In this document: piece after piece, positions 8,189 through 17,205 of the stretch
Numbering within the stretch: the first letter of the stretch is position 1
Layout: every line of letters begins with the position of its first letter
DNA from: Planococcus maitriensis
Lineage (GTDB): Bacteria; Bacillota; Bacilli; Bacillales_A; Planococcaceae
Reading direction: 5' to 3'
Length of the DNA stretch: 64,000 nucleotides
Assembly (NCBI RefSeq): GCF_003289925.1
Contig: NZ_QLZQ01000003.1
Location: 1-64,000, forward strand
Position numbers and translations under genes: made by a program
The notes under the pieces: model-generated
Told to the model about the DNA's origin: nothing
What the model saw: only the letters and a program-made list of their open reading frames with translations
Database searches by the model: none

Positions 8189-9538
8189 ATGGGAAAATAT
8201 TTTGGGACCGATGGTGTACGAGGGGTGGCCAATAGCGAATTGACGCCGGAACTGGCGTTTAAACTCGGGCGTTTTGGCGGCTATATCTTAACGAAAAGCT
8301 CAAAGGAAAAACCGAAAGTGCTCGTAGGGCGGGACACACGGATTTCCGGCGAAATGCTTGAAAATGCCTTGGCGGCTGGATTACTGTCAGTCGGCGCGGA
8401 AGTTATGCGCCTCGGCGTCATCAGCACTCCAGGCGTTTCATATCTGACACGTGTCATGAGCGCGGAAGCGGGTGTTATGATTTCTGCCTCCCATAACCCG
8501 GTCGCAGACAATGGCATCAAATTCTTCGGTTCGGACGGCTTTAAATTGTCGGATGACCAGGAAGCGGAAATCGAAGCATTGCTCGATGCGGAAACAGATG
8601 ATCTGCCGCGCCCAACCGGCGGAGACCTTGGCAGCATCACCGAGTATTTCGAGGGTGGCCAGAAATATATCCAGTATTTGAAGCAAACGGTGGACGAGGA
8701 ATTCGACGGCATCCACGTGGCGCTTGATTGCGCGCATGGTGCGACATCGACATTGGCGACTCATGTGTTTGCGGATTTGGACGCGGACATCAGCTCGATG
8801 GGCGCATCGCCGAACGGCTTGAACATCAATGAAGGCGTAGGCTCGACGCATCCGGAAGCACTTGCTAAGCTGGTCGTGGAAAAAGGCGCTGATGTAGGCC
8901 TTGCTTTTGACGGCGACGGCGACCGTTTGATCGCGGTGGATGAAAAAGGAACGATTGTCGATGGCGACCAGATCATGTACATTTGCGCGAAGCATCTGAA
9001 GTCGGAAGGCCGCTTGAAGAAAGATACGGTCGTTTCCACTGTCATGAGCAATATGGGCTTCTATAAAGCGCTTGAGGAAAATGGCATGACAAGCGTCAAG
9101 ACCGCTGTCGGCGATCGCTATGTAGTGGAAGAAATGAAGAAGAATGAGTACAATTTGGGCGGCGAACAGTCGGGCCATATCATTTTCCTTGATTACAACA
9201 CGACAGGCGACGGGTTGTTGTCAGGTCTTCAATTGGTGAACATCATGAAGATCACTGGCAAGAAATTGTCTGAGCTGGCGAATGAAATGACGATTTTCCC
9301 TCAGAAACTGGTGAACATCCGAGTAACAGATAAACACGGCGTGACAGATAACGCGATTGTGGCCGAGAAGATTGCGGAAGTGGAACGCGATATGGACGGC
9401 AATGGACGGGTGCTCGTGCGCCCTTCCGGAACCGAGCCGTTGGTGCGCGTCATGGTCGAAGCGCCGTCCGCGGAAGCGTGCGAAGAGTACGTGGAGCGGA
9501 TTGCGGCGGTTGTACGCGAAGAAATGGGCATGAAATAA
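8189..9538 (+). CDS. glmM: Phosphoglucosamine mutase
   Basis: A 449-residue enzyme converting glucosamine-6-phosphate to glucosamine-1-phosphate for UDP-GlcNAc and peptidoglycan. It begins [15 protein letters not shown]. The active-site phosphoserine loop is [14 protein letters not shown], the metal loop [13 protein letters not shown], the sugar-binding loop GGEQSGHI and the phosphate-binding site [21 protein letters not shown] precedes the ATG. It is last in the cdaA-cdaR-glmM operon and also inhibits CdaA in relatives. Confidence 0.97.
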   Translation: MGKYFGTDGVRGVANSELTPELAFKLGRFGGYILTKSSKEKPKVLVGRDTRISGEMLENALAAGLLSVGAEVMRLGVISTPGVSYLTRVMSAEAGVMISASHNPVADNGIKFFGSDGFKLSDDQEAEIEALLDAETDDLPRPTGGDLGSITEYFEGGQKYIQYLKQTVDEEFDGIHVALDCAHGATSTLATHVFADLDADISSMGASPNGLNINEGVGSTHPEALAKLVVEKGADVGLAFDGDGDRLIAVDEKGTIVDGDQIMYICAKHLKSEGRLKKDTVVSTVMSNMGFYKALEENGMTSVKTAVGDRYVVEEMKKNEYNLGGEQSGHIIFLDYNTTGDGLLSGLQLVNIMKITGKKLSELANEMTIFPQKLVNIRVTDKHGVTDNAIVAEKIAEVERDMDGNGRVLVRPSGTEPLVRVMVEAPSAEACEEYVERIAAVVREEMGMK

Positions 9539-9546
9539 ATAAGCTA

Positions 9547-9579
9547 GAGGCCGGAGCGGGTGCTCTGGCCTTTTTTTGT
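9547..9579 (+). terminator. Terminator after glmM
   Basis: AGGCCGGAGC and GCTCTGGCCT-like arms followed by seven T residues end the cdaA-cdaR-glmM operon. Confidence 0.85.
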
Positions 9580-9582
9580 TGA

Positions 9583-10140
9583 AAAAGTGGAGAGGAAGAT
9601 TCTGCTCCAGGGAGGACGCTTTCCGGAGGGCTCGCATTGAGCCGCTTCGATCGCTGCACAAAACCCCGCCTGCTCAACTCTCCCGATGTTCGAGTTTCGC
9701 AAACGAATACGCTCAATACCTTTCGCATATTCGCTTGCAGGGTCTCAATTGTCTCGCTAATCCTCCCGGAGTCGCCTCCCTTCTGCTCCATCTCTAAGTG
9801 TAGTACGGAAATCAAATTCAACTGTCATTGAAATTAGCAGGAATAGTTTTAGACAGTTTTGTAATTACATAAAGAATAGCTAGTTAACCATCTTTTCCAC
9901 TATCAACTCCAGCTAGGCCACTTCTTACAGATGAAACAATCAACGGCCATAACGCCACACTCACACATCCCACTAAGCATCGACAACCAGTGGATGCAAT
10001 AAAAGAAGCTGAAGCTCAGTCGCTCAAAGCAATCAATGAAATCTAAAAGACGAACCGCGCATACAGGCAAGCCGGAGCAATGAGACAAGTGTTCTTCTTG
10101 GCTCATCGTGGGAGACATGCCCAAAGCGGGAGGCGGCTGT
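9583..10140 (+). repeat. Dispersed non-coding repeat, copy A (diverged)
   Basis: This stretch between glmM and glmS has no convincing gene. It shares its layout and several blocks with 47345-47800 and 56570-57054. A GC-rich 5' half is bounded by GGGAGG and CCTCCC arms. An AT-richer middle follows. The 3' half carries the hairpin GCAATGAGACAAG / CTTGGCTCATCGT (10077-10089 and 10097-10109) and then a CCAAAGCGGGAGGCGGCT block. This copy is the most diverged of the three. Function is unknown. Confidence 0.7.
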
Positions 10141-10464
10141 TTGATGAGGAAAGGGCCAATGACAGCTTCTTTTCACCCGTTTTTCCGCCTCACTCCACGA
10201 GATTTTCATTAGCTGAAACTTTTACGGTTATTCCTCGTCATTTCAAGGGGCTGCGCCGTCAAAAGTTTATCAAGGAATTCAAAAAGATAGATTTCGGGGT
10301 TTTCGGCAAAAATGCACAATGAAAAGCTCGTATGCTTGTTCTCACGGCTTTTCGTACTGTCTATAGGTTGGGCAGAGCTGAAAAGAATTAGAAAACATGA
10401 GGAGCAATGAACCAGCCGCTGGAAGATGCCTGTGCGGATTGTCCTAAGGAAAGCTATGCGTTGA
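10141..10464. other. Unassigned intergenic DNA upstream of the glmS promoter
   Basis: No supported gene. The one structure I see is an inverted repeat GAAAAGC (10321-10327) with GCTTTTC about 20 bases later, without a clear T-run. The rest shows nothing I can name. Confidence 0.4.
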
Positions 10465-10493
10465 TTGACGGAATTGTATGGAGCGGTTATGAT
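10465..10493 (+). promoter_or_regulatory. Sigma-A promoter of glmS
   Basis: TTGACG (10465-10470), a 17-base spacer and TATGAT (10488-10493). It would start RNA near 10500, about 60 bases before the ribozyme cleavage site, as expected for a glmS leader. Confidence 0.8.
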
Positions 10494-10552
10494 TAGGGAG
10501 TCGGTTTAATGCCGATGCAAAAGGGGGATAGAGGTAAGTGCCAAGGAAACCA

Positions 10553-10735
10553 ATTATAGCGCCTGTACTGAAGAACTCGGACGGACCAGTCAGTCTTCAG
10601 TAGACGAGGAGGAGGAGTATCGAGATTTCGGCGGATACCTCCCGGCCGCGAAGCCCGGTCGTTATGTGCATGCTTAAAACAGTCGAGTGATCGATTGGAC
10701 AACCAGCTTGCAGGGGCTCACGACAAAGCGTTTGC
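10553..10735 (+). ncRNA. glmS ribozyme (GlcN6P-activated, self-cleaving)
   Basis: The leader of glmS contains the conserved ribozyme core. AATTATAGCGCC includes the cleavage site, between A10558 and G10559. It is followed by GACGAGGAGGAGG, TATCGAGATTTCGGCGGAT and CCTCCCGGC, then P3/P4-like hairpins. In the family, glucosamine-6-phosphate acts as cofactor for self-cleavage and the cut mRNA is degraded, giving feedback control of GlmS. The 3' boundary is estimated. Confidence 0.93.
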
Positions 10736-10787
10736 GAACGCAGCGGACGCTTATTTTGACATTTAGAAAATTGGAGGAATATAAATT

Positions 10788-12590
10788 ATGTGTGGAATTG
10801 TCGGGTATATTGGAGAACAGGATTCAAAAGAGATTCTATTGAAAGGGTTGGAGCGTCTGGAGTACCGTGGCTATGATTCAGCAGGGATTGCAGTGCGCAA
10901 CGGCGAAGGCATCAAAGTATTTAAGGAAAAAGGCCGCATCGCGGATCTGCGGGGAGTCGTGGAAGACGATGTGACAGGAAACACAGGGATCGGGCATACA
11001 CGCTGGGCGACCCACGGGAAACCGAGCAAAGTCAACGCTCACCCGCACCAAAATGCATCAGACCGCTTCACGCTTGTTCATAACGGCGTTATCGAGAACT
11101 ATCACCACATCCAGCGTGACCATTTGGAAGGCGTAGAGATGGAGTCTGATACAGATACGGAAATCATCGTGCAATTGATCGGTAAATTCGTTGAAGAAGG
11201 CATGACGACAAAAGAAGCGTTCAGCAAAGCGTTGAAATTGATGAAAGGCTCGTACGCGATCGCATTGCTTGATGCAGAAGAAGAGCAAACGATCTACGTA
11301 GCGAAAAATAAGAGCCCGCTTCTCGTCGGCCTTGGCGAGAACTTTAATGTCATCGCATCCGATGCCATGGCGATGCTCCAAGTGACGGACCAGTTCGTTG
11401 AATTGATGGATAAAGAAGTCGTCATCGTGAAAAAAGACAGCGTGCAGATCTTGACGCTCGAAGGCGAAGAAGTGGCACGCGACCCGTTCACAGCGGAAAT
11501 CGACATGAGCGATATCGATAAAGGCACTTACCCGCATTACATGTTGAAGGAAATCGATGAGCAGCCAGCGGTTATGCGTAAAATCATCCAAGCTTACCAG
11601 GACGAGAACGATCAATTGACGATCGATTCTTCGATTTTGGATGCACTTGAATCGGCAGACCGCCTGTACATCATTGCAGCAGGGACAAGCTACCACGCGG
11701 GCTTGATCGGCAAGGAATACTTGGAAAAAATGGCGGGCATTCCGGTGGAAGTGCACGTAGCGAGCGAATTCGGCTACAATATGCCGCTGCTTTCCGAGAA
11801 GCCGCTATTCATCTTCATTTCCCAGTCCGGCGAAACAGCGGACAGCCGCCAAGTGTTGGTGCGCATCAAGGAAATGGGCCATCCATCATTGACGGTGACA
11901 AACGTGGCAGGCTCTACGCTTTCACGTGAAGCTGACCATACGCTATTGCTGCATGCAGGCCCTGAAATTGCGGTCGCATCCACTAAAGCGTATACAGCAC
12001 AGCTGGCTGTCCTGTCCATTTTGGCAGCAGTGACGGCAGAACGCCGCGGACGTGATATCGGTTTCGATTTGGTCCAGGAAATGGGCATCGTGGCGAACGC
12101 CGTGCAAGCACAAGTCGATATGAAAGAAGAGCTTGAACAGATTGCAACGGATTTCCTTTCAACTACACGCAATTGCTTCTTCATCGGGCGTTTGATGGAT
12201 TATTTCGTCGGCCTTGAAGGCGCATTGAAATTGAAAGAAATCTCGTATATCCAAGCAGAAGGCTTTGCTGGCGGGGAATTGAAGCACGGCACGATTGCAT
12301 TGATCGAAGAAGGCACGCCGGTCATCGCGCTTGCGACGCAGGAATCCGTCAACTTGAATATCCGCGGAAACGTCAAGGAAGTGGCGGCACGCGGCGCCAA
12401 TACGTGCATCATTTCCATGGAAGGCTTGAACGAAGAAGGCGACAGCCACGTCTTGCCGAAAGTCCATGAATTGCTGACACCGCTCGTATCGGTCATCCCG
12501 CTTCAGTTGATCAGCTATTATGCCGCTCTCCACCGCGATTGTGACGTCGATAAGCCGCGCAACTTGGCAAAATCCGTGACAGTCGAATAA
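10788..12590 (+). CDS. glmS: Glutamine-fructose-6-phosphate aminotransferase (isomerizing)
   Basis: A 600-residue enzyme making glucosamine-6-phosphate from fructose-6-phosphate and glutamine. The N-terminal Ntn amidotransferase starts [11 protein letters not shown] with catalytic Cys2 and has [14 protein letters not shown] and NGVIENY. Two SIS domains follow ([27 protein letters not shown]). It ends with [20 protein letters not shown] lies 8 bases before the ATG. Expression should be set by the upstream self-cleaving ribozyme. With glmM it supplies UDP-GlcNAc. Confidence 0.98.
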   Translation: MCGIVGYIGEQDSKEILLKGLERLEYRGYDSAGIAVRNGEGIKVFKEKGRIADLRGVVEDDVTGNTGIGHTRWATHGKPSKVNAHPHQNASDRFTLVHNGVIENYHHIQRDHLEGVEMESDTDTEIIVQLIGKFVEEGMTTKEAFSKALKLMKGSYAIALLDAEEEQTIYVAKNKSPLLVGLGENFNVIASDAMAMLQVTDQFVELMDKEVVIVKKDSVQILTLEGEEVARDPFTAEIDMSDIDKGTYPHYMLKEIDEQPAVMRKIIQAYQDENDQLTIDSSILDALESADRLYIIAAGTSYHAGLIGKEYLEKMAGIPVEVHVASEFGYNMPLLSEKPLFIFISQSGETADSRQVLVRIKEMGHPSLTVTNVAGSTLSREADHTLLLHAGPEIAVASTKAYTAQLAVLSILAAVTAERRGRDIGFDLVQEMGIVANAVQAQVDMKEELEQIATDFLSTTRNCFFIGRLMDYFVGLEGALKLKEISYIQAEGFAGGELKHGTIALIEEGTPVIALATQESVNLNIRGNVKEVAARGANTCIISMEGLNEEGDSHVLPKVHELLTPLVSVIPLQLISYYAALHRDCDVDKPRNLAKSVTVE

Positions 12591-12601
12591 ATTATCAATA
12601 A

Positions 12602-12630
12602 GGCCCTGCGTAACTGCAGGGCTTTTCTTA
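12602..12630 (+). terminator. Terminator after glmS
   Basis: GCCCTGC and GCAGGGC around GTAACT, followed by TTTTCTTATTT. Confidence 0.85.
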
Positions 12631-12697
12631 TTTCCCGGGGAATATGGCGGCTATCGAGGGATAGGTCATGCTTTGGCGATTGTATTGATAGGAAGAG

Positions 12698-12730
12698 AAA
12701 AAAGAGCCGCACTGAGCGGCTCTTTTTTGT
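12698..12730. terminator. Terminator of the FMN reductase gene (bidirectional form)
   Basis: GAGCCGC and GCGGCTC around ACTGA, with an A-run on the left and a T-run on the right. It lies between convergent genes. Confidence 0.85.
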
Positions 12731-12740
12731 GTGGAACTGT

Positions 12741-13292
12741 TCAGGAGGTTTTGCCGAAGCGCTTCATCCATTCAAGGAAGTTGGCGGCAACGGAATCCAA
12801 GAAGGCGACAGTCGCTTCGTCTGTGATGTTCCCGTCTTTATCCATCTTCGTATGTACTGCCCCTACGTATACTTCGTTGCCGATCAGTACAGGGGATTGA
12901 AGGCCGGGCGCGAACAAAATATCCCGGAGGTGGGCTTGCGCTTTGACGGTGCCGAGCTGCCCCATGGAAGCGCCCATGATCCAGGAAGGCTTGCCGATCA
13001 TCACTTTCTCGACGCGCGACAGCCAGTCGATGGCGTTGCCGAGTACCCCTGGAATGGTAGCGTTGTATTCAGGAGTGATCCAAAGGACCGCATCTGCCGC
13101 TTTCACTTTCGATTTGAATTCCTCGACCGCTGCCGGAGGGTTGTTTTCGATGTCTTGGTTGAACAAAGGCAATCCCGAAAGGTCCAGGATTTCCATATCG
13201 AACTTATCCGCATACCTTTTTTGCACGAACCGCGCCAAATATTTGTTGAATGAACCTTCGCGGACACTGCCGACGATTGCGACTACTTTCAT
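12741..13292 (-). CDS. NADPH-dependent FMN reductase family protein
   Basis: A 183-residue flavodoxin-like reductase (azoreductase/chromate reductase family). It begins MKVVAIVGSVREGSFNKYLA, the FMN phosphate-binding loop. It contains WITPEYNATIPGVLGNAIDW and SMGQLGTVKAQAHLRDIL, typical of this family. The start at 13292 is the first Met with a GGAAAAGG upstream element; longer in-frame extensions look non-coding. The natural substrate (quinone, azo compound or free flavin) cannot be told from sequence. Confidence 0.88.
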   Translation of the reverse strand: MKVVAIVGSVREGSFNKYLARFVQKRYADKFDMEILDLSGLPLFNQDIENNPPAAVEEFKSKVKAADAVLWITPEYNATIPGVLGNAIDWLSRVEKVMIGKPSWIMGASMGQLGTVKAQAHLRDILFAPGLQSPVLIGNEVYVGAVHTKMDKDGNITDEATVAFLDSVAANFLEWMKRFGKTS

Positions 13293-13452
13293 TCCAATAC
13301 ACGTCCTTTTCCTAAGATAGTAGAAATAGCTTGCCCTTCCATTATGATGCATCCATGCGGCAAATGTAAGGAAATTGCCCAAGACCATCAGACGGCTGGG
13401 AAGTGACGGCGCCCCGCTCGGGCCATGTCGTTTAACTGGATGAAAAAAAGCG

Positions 13453-13458
13453 TATAAT
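13453..13458 (+). promoter_or_regulatory. Probable -10 element of the yitT-like gene
   Basis: A perfect TATAAT lies 41 bases before the GTG start, with a weak TTTAAC-like -35 16 bases upstream. Confidence 0.45.
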
Positions 13459-13499
13459 GAAAGGGGCAAAGACATCCAAACGGAAAGAAGGAAAGCAGA

Positions 13500-14375
13500 G
13501 TGGTTTCTGGTAAAGAAAACAAAACTAGCAAGCGTGTGAAAAAAGTTTTGCGCGCGATTGCCATCATCATCGGTGGATTCATTACAGCATATGGGCTGGA
13601 GGCGGTGTTGATTCCGAATAATGTATCGGACGGCGGCGTAACGGGGCTGAGCATCGTCGGCTCGCAATTGACCGGAGTGCAGCTGGGGATTTTGATCGGC
13701 CTGCTGAATGTTCCGTTTGTCTACCTGGGGTATAAGCAAATCGGCAAGAGCTTTGCCATCTATTCAATCATCGGGATTGCCGCTTTGGCATACGGGACGA
13801 CGATCATGCACCGTGTCCCGCCGATTGTCGAAGGCGATTCGCTGCTCGTGACCGTAGTCGGGGGCATCATTATCGGTTTCGGCATGGGGCTTGCGCTGCG
13901 CAATGGCGGCGCGTTGGACGGCATCGATATGCTCGCGGTATTGCTGTCGCGGAAATTGCCGTTTGGCACGAGTGATTTGATTTTATTCCTGAACTTATTC
14001 GTCTTTATCGTCGTGTCGACGGTATTCGGATTGCAGGGCGCGTTCTTGTCGGGAATCGCTTATTTTATTGCTTCCAAAGTGATCCATATGGTGGAGGAAG
14101 GCCTGAGCGGTTCGAAGACCTATAAGATCATCACGAGTGAACCCGAAAATATGGTCGAGACGATCCGCGACCGCTTGGGGCGCAGTGCTACATACAACTT
14201 GGTCAAAGGGGCGTATACCAACGAAGAGTATAAGGAAATTACGTGCATCATCAACCGTCTCGAAGATAGCAAGATGAAGGAAATCATTTACGAAATCGAC
14301 CCGCAGGCCTTTGTGGCGGTGTATGATGTCGCTGAAGTAAAAGGCGGGAATTTCAAGAAGCGCGATATCCATTAA
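13500..14375 (+). CDS. YitT family membrane protein
   Basis: A 291-residue protein with five to six N-terminal membrane helices (about residues 15-190), a DUF161 region with NNVSDGGVTGLSIV and RNGGALDGIDMLAVLLSRK, and a C-terminal DUF2179 ferredoxin-like domain ending FVAVYDVAEVKGGNF. Start is GTG with GAAGGAAAG upstream; a perfect TATAAT sits before it. Members are conserved in Firmicutes, but the function is not established. The next gene begins 20 bases after the stop. Confidence 0.88.
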   Translation: MVSGKENKTSKRVKKVLRAIAIIIGGFITAYGLEAVLIPNNVSDGGVTGLSIVGSQLTGVQLGILIGLLNVPFVYLGYKQIGKSFAIYSIIGIAALAYGTTIMHRVPPIVEGDSLLVTVVGGIIIGFGMGLALRNGGALDGIDMLAVLLSRKLPFGTSDLILFLNLFVFIVVSTVFGLQGAFLSGIAYFIASKVIHMVEEGLSGSKTYKIITSEPENMVETIRDRLGRSATYNLVKGAYTNEEYKEITCIINRLEDSKMKEIIYEIDPQAFVAVYDVAEVKGGNFKKRDIH

Positions 14376-14395
14376 GGAACAGGGGGGGAGACGAG

Positions 14396-14758
14396 ATGAT
14401 CATCGGATTGCATCACGCACAAATCACCATCCCAAAAGGGGCGGAAGCGGAAGGAAAAGCGTTTTATTGTGAGCTATTGGGCTTGCAGGAAATCGACAAG
14501 CCGGAAGCATTGAGAGGGCGCGGCGGCTTTTGGCTCAGCACGGGCCGTCAGGAAGTACATGTCGGGACTGAGGATGGATTCGATAGGCTAACCACAAAAG
14601 CGCATCTGGCGTATCAAGTGGAGGATATCGGCTATTGGCGCGAGCGGCTGGAAGAAAGCGGTGTGGAAATTCTGGAGGCGGTGCCGATTCCAGGATTTGC
14701 GCGTTTTGAATTCCGCGATCCGTTCGGCAACCGGGTGGAAATGATTTCATTATCATGA
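14396..14758 (+). CDS. Glyoxalase/VOC superfamily protein
   Basis: A 120-residue single VOC domain. It begins LHHAQITIPKGAEAEGKAFY, with the first metal-ligand-type His, and ends with GFARFEFRDPFGNRVEMI, carrying the C-terminal Glu ligand. Such proteins are small metal-dependent lyases, dioxygenases or resistance proteins. The substrate is unknown. GGGGGGGAG precedes the ATG. It may be co-transcribed with the YitT-type gene. Confidence 0.85.
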   Translation: MIIGLHHAQITIPKGAEAEGKAFYCELLGLQEIDKPEALRGRGGFWLSTGRQEVHVGTEDGFDRLTTKAHLAYQVEDIGYWRERLEESGVEILEAVPIPGFARFEFRDPFGNRVEMISLS

Positions 14759-14858
14759 TGAATGGAAAGTGAGTTTAAGATGTTGCAATTTTCTAATAAA
14801 TAGGGTATAGGGTATTGTAAGTGAAATAATTTGCATCTCAATTCAAGGAGGGCGTCAC

Positions 14859-15402
14859 ATGAAAAGTATAATCGGGTTCGCTGTCGGGCTGTTAGCGTTT
14901 TTGATCAGCAGTTTGGGATCCAGTTTGCTGCTGCCGCCAGGGATTTTCATCACGTTCGTGACAGCGATGGCAGGAAGTTTGGGATTGCTGCTGCTTGGGT
15001 ACCGGAAGGATTTCCTGAAGAACATTGGGCTGAGCATCATCGCGCTGGTCGGGGCGTTTTTAATCGGGTTCGGCATCGGCGGAGCTTCCGCTGTCTTGCC
15101 GATTGGTGACCTCATGCCCAACGTCATTTTCTTCATCTGTGCGGCAACTGCTTACGGAACGTTCATGGGGCTGATTCTCCACGGCAAAAGATCGCTGGGC
15201 TTTTTCCTATTGGTAAGCTTTTATTGCAGGGGTTGTCCTGACAGCGCTCCTGTTCCTGCTTAATTTAATGCAAGGGCAGTTCTGGAACGGAATCGATTTG
15301 AATTACGTGGTCATCATGAGCACACTTGGCGCGGTGGCCGGCTTTGCACTTGGGCTTTATCAAGACCGCCATGAACGGGAGCCTGCAGAGCAAGCGGCAT
15401 GA
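14859..15402 (+). pseudogene. Small membrane protein gene with a frameshift
   Basis: The first 120 residues form four hydrophobic segments starting MKSIIGFAVGLLAFLIS. The frame is then lost at a TTTT run (15219-15222) and ends early. Removing one T restores an open frame through another membrane segment (GVVLTALLFLLNLMQG) to a stop at 15400-15402, giving 180 residues. A good AAGGAGGG-like site precedes the ATG. Either the gene is broken or the extra T is a sequencing error. I do not recognise the family. Confidence 0.75.
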
Positions 15403-15466
15403 TTAAAGAACCGCGGGAGACATCCTGTAGAGGATGGGGCGGTCGATGGAATATAGGAGGACAAGG

Positions 15467-15889
15467 ATGAAAATTAGTCATGAATGGAACCGGCAAGATA
15501 GTGAATTCATCAGACAGAAAGTGATTGAACATAATATGAAGAACTTGCCTGACGAGGCCAAGTCGCCGGTCGAGCAGCTCAGCTTCGTGCTGAAAGACGA
15601 TGACGGGACGATCTTGGGCGGCATTACCGCCTCCACATTTTGGCGCCGTTTGCATGTCGATTTTTTGTGGGTGGATGAGCGCCTGAGGGGGCAAGGCCAA
15701 GGGAAAGTGTTGCTTGAAAAGGTGGAGCAAGCCGCAAAAGAAAAAGGCTGCCGCTTGATCACGCTCGATACGTTCAGTTTCCAGGCGCCCGATTTTTACA
15801 AACGAAACGGCTATGAGGTGTTTGGCATGCTTGAAGACCATCCGAAAGGCTTCAGCCAGTGTTTCCTGCAGAAACGATTAGAGAATTAA
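15467..15889 (+). CDS. GNAT-family N-acetyltransferase
   Basis: A 140-residue acetyltransferase. The central RLRGQGQGKVLLEKVEQAAKEKG is a textbook R/Q-x-x-G-x-G/A acetyl-CoA site (motif A), and PDFYKRNGYEVFGM is motif B. Start at 15467 has AGGAGG six bases upstream. Substrate unknown. A terminator follows. Confidence 0.87.
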   Translation: MKISHEWNRQDSEFIRQKVIEHNMKNLPDEAKSPVEQLSFVLKDDDGTILGGITASTFWRRLHVDFLWVDERLRGQGQGKVLLEKVEQAAKEKGCRLITLDTFSFQAPDFYKRNGYEVFGMLEDHPKGFSQCFLQKRLEN

Positions 15890-15896
15890 AGCATAA

Positions 15897-15928
15897 GGCC
15901 GGCCTGGCTGCAGGCTGGCCTTTTCTAT
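15897..15928 (+). terminator. Terminator after the acetyltransferase gene
   Basis: AAGGCCGGCCTG and CAGGCTGGCCTT arms followed by TTTC. Confidence 0.8.
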
Positions 15929-15949
15929 GGAAAAAATTCCATTCACTAA

Positions 15950-16004
15950 CTTGTAATGCAAGGGTTTATCGTTTATGATGGGTTTACAACACTTGCATTG
16001 CAAG
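15950..16004 (+). promoter_or_regulatory. padR promoter with two tandem 13-bp palindromes
   Basis: TTGTAA (15951-15956), a 17-base spacer and TATGAT (15974-15979) form a promoter. CTTGTAATGCAAG (15950-15962) covers the -35 box, and CTTGCATTGCAAG (15992-16004), a perfect palindrome, lies just past the start of transcription. Their centres are 42 bp apart, four helical turns. They are the likely autoregulatory operators of the PadR protein encoded next. Confidence 0.7.
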
Positions 16005-16027
16005 GTAATGGCGTGGCAAAGAAAGGG

Positions 16028-16369
16028 ATGATGCGCGAAGTGGCAGATTCTACACAAATGCTCAAAGGGATTTTGGACGGTTGTATCCTGTCAATCATCG
16101 AAGAAGGGGAGATTTACGGCTATGAACTGGCCGAAAAGCTGCAGAGCTACGGGTTTCAATCATTCAGTGAAGGCAGCATCTATCCGCTATTATTGCGGAT
16201 GCAAAAAGAAGGGCTCGTAACGAGTGTGCAGCGGAAATCGACAGCGGGGCCGAAGCGTAAATATTATTCATTAACGGAAGCAGGACAAGCGGAACTGAAG
16301 CAATTTCTCGGGCGCTGGGCTGATTTGAAGCAATCGGTCGATGCGGTCATTACTAAAGGAGGGCAATGA
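16028..16369 (+). CDS. PadR-family transcriptional regulator
   Basis: A 113-residue PadR winged-helix protein. DGCILSIIEEGEIYGYELAE is the first helix pair, FSEGSIYPLLLRMQKEGLV the recognition helix, and GPKRKYYSLTEAGQAEL the wing. Two adjacent ATGs (16028, 16031) follow AAAGGG; starts upstream would lie before the predicted start of transcription. Its stop and the start of the HAAS-type gene are one base apart, a common PadR/HAAS operon. Two palindromes at the promoter suggest autorepression. Confidence 0.88.
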   Translation: MMREVADSTQMLKGILDGCILSIIEEGEIYGYELAEKLQSYGFQSFSEGSIYPLLLRMQKEGLVTSVQRKSTAGPKRKYYSLTEAGQAELKQFLGRWADLKQSVDAVITKGGQ

Positions 16370-16370
16370 G

Positions 16371-17129
16371 ATGCTATCTGCGAAATCTGAACAATTCCTG
16401 ATCGAACTGCGCATGTATCTGATGCAGCGGGGGAAAAGCGATGAAGACATCAATGAGGTCGTCGATGAACTGGAAAGCCATTTGATTGAATCGGAGAAGC
16501 GTGGCAAAAACGTCGAGAGCATCGTCGGGAAAGACCCGAAACAGTATATGAAGAGTATCGGGGAGCCATTGCCGATTGCGGCAAAAGAGCTGATGGTCCT
16601 TATCCCGTCGACCATACTGGTGATTCTCGCATACTTGGCGTATGTGCCGGCCTTATCGGGGGATTTCAGATTATCTCAAACGGTGCTATGGGGCGTCATT
16701 CCGGTCGTCTTGAGCCTCCTCATCTATAGTTCCTTGATTTTCAAGGTGTTTCCGAAGTTCCACGACAAGCCGGTGAAGCTTGGCCTGATCGCGGTCGCTG
16801 TTTCAACCTTGGTCCTCGGTTTCTGGGTGGCGTTTTATTTATGGATGGTTCCGGAAACTACATCGGCTTATTTCACTGCAACGGCTGAACAGAATTATAT
16901 GATCCTCGCCGTCTGCCTTGTCGTGTTTATCGCCTATGCGCTGTACACGAAATCCTGGATTACGATTATCGTCGCGGCGTTGATGAGTGCGGGTCCGCTT
17001 GCGGAAAAATGGATCCCCCAGGATGTGAATGAAGATCCGGTATACATCGCCATGGCCATCGGGATTTTCGTCTTGATCGGCATTTCGGTCATCTGGTTGT
17101 TGATGCGAAAACGCCGTAAAACCGCTTGA
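16371..17129 (+). CDS. HAAS-domain membrane protein (PadR partner)
   Basis: A 252-residue protein. The N-terminal about 75 residues (FLIELRMYLMQRGKSDEDIN, then VVDELESHLIESEKRGK) form the small helical HAAS-like domain often linked to PadR regulators. About six membrane helices follow. AAAGGAGGG lies upstream and translation is probably coupled to padR. Function unknown; such proteins are thought to sense or relay envelope signals to the regulator. Confidence 0.75.
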   Translation: MLSAKSEQFLIELRMYLMQRGKSDEDINEVVDELESHLIESEKRGKNVESIVGKDPKQYMKSIGEPLPIAAKELMVLIPSTILVILAYLAYVPALSGDFRLSQTVLWGVIPVVLSLLIYSSLIFKVFPKFHDKPVKLGLIAVAVSTLVLGFWVAFYLWMVPETTSAYFTATAEQNYMILAVCLVVFIAYALYTKSWITIIVAALMSAGPLAEKWIPQDVNEDPVYIAMAIGIFVLIGISVIWLLMRKRRKTA

Positions 17130-17165
17130 ACGATGAGTTGGAGCAGGGCTTATCTTCGCTGAAAA

Positions 17166-17198
17166 AAAAGAGCTGCCGCAGCAGCTCTTCTTTCTTAT
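17166..17198. terminator. Terminator between convergent genes
   Basis: AGAGCTGC and GCAGCTCT with a short loop, A-run on the left and T-rich sequence on the right. It serves the HAAS gene and the CNNM-type gene on the other strand. Confidence 0.85.
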
Positions 17199-17205
17199 AA
17201 ATCAA

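Noticed and set aside
9571-10322. Open frames of 60-120 codons in the glmM-glmS gap, on both strands
   Set aside because: The region is one of three copies of a non-coding repeat. The frames are not conserved between copies and lack ribosome-binding sites.
4970-12590. Frequent long open frames opposite sigW, cdaR, glmM and glmS
   Set aside because: They are shadows caused by codon bias on the coding strand. The coding-strand proteins are clearly identified.
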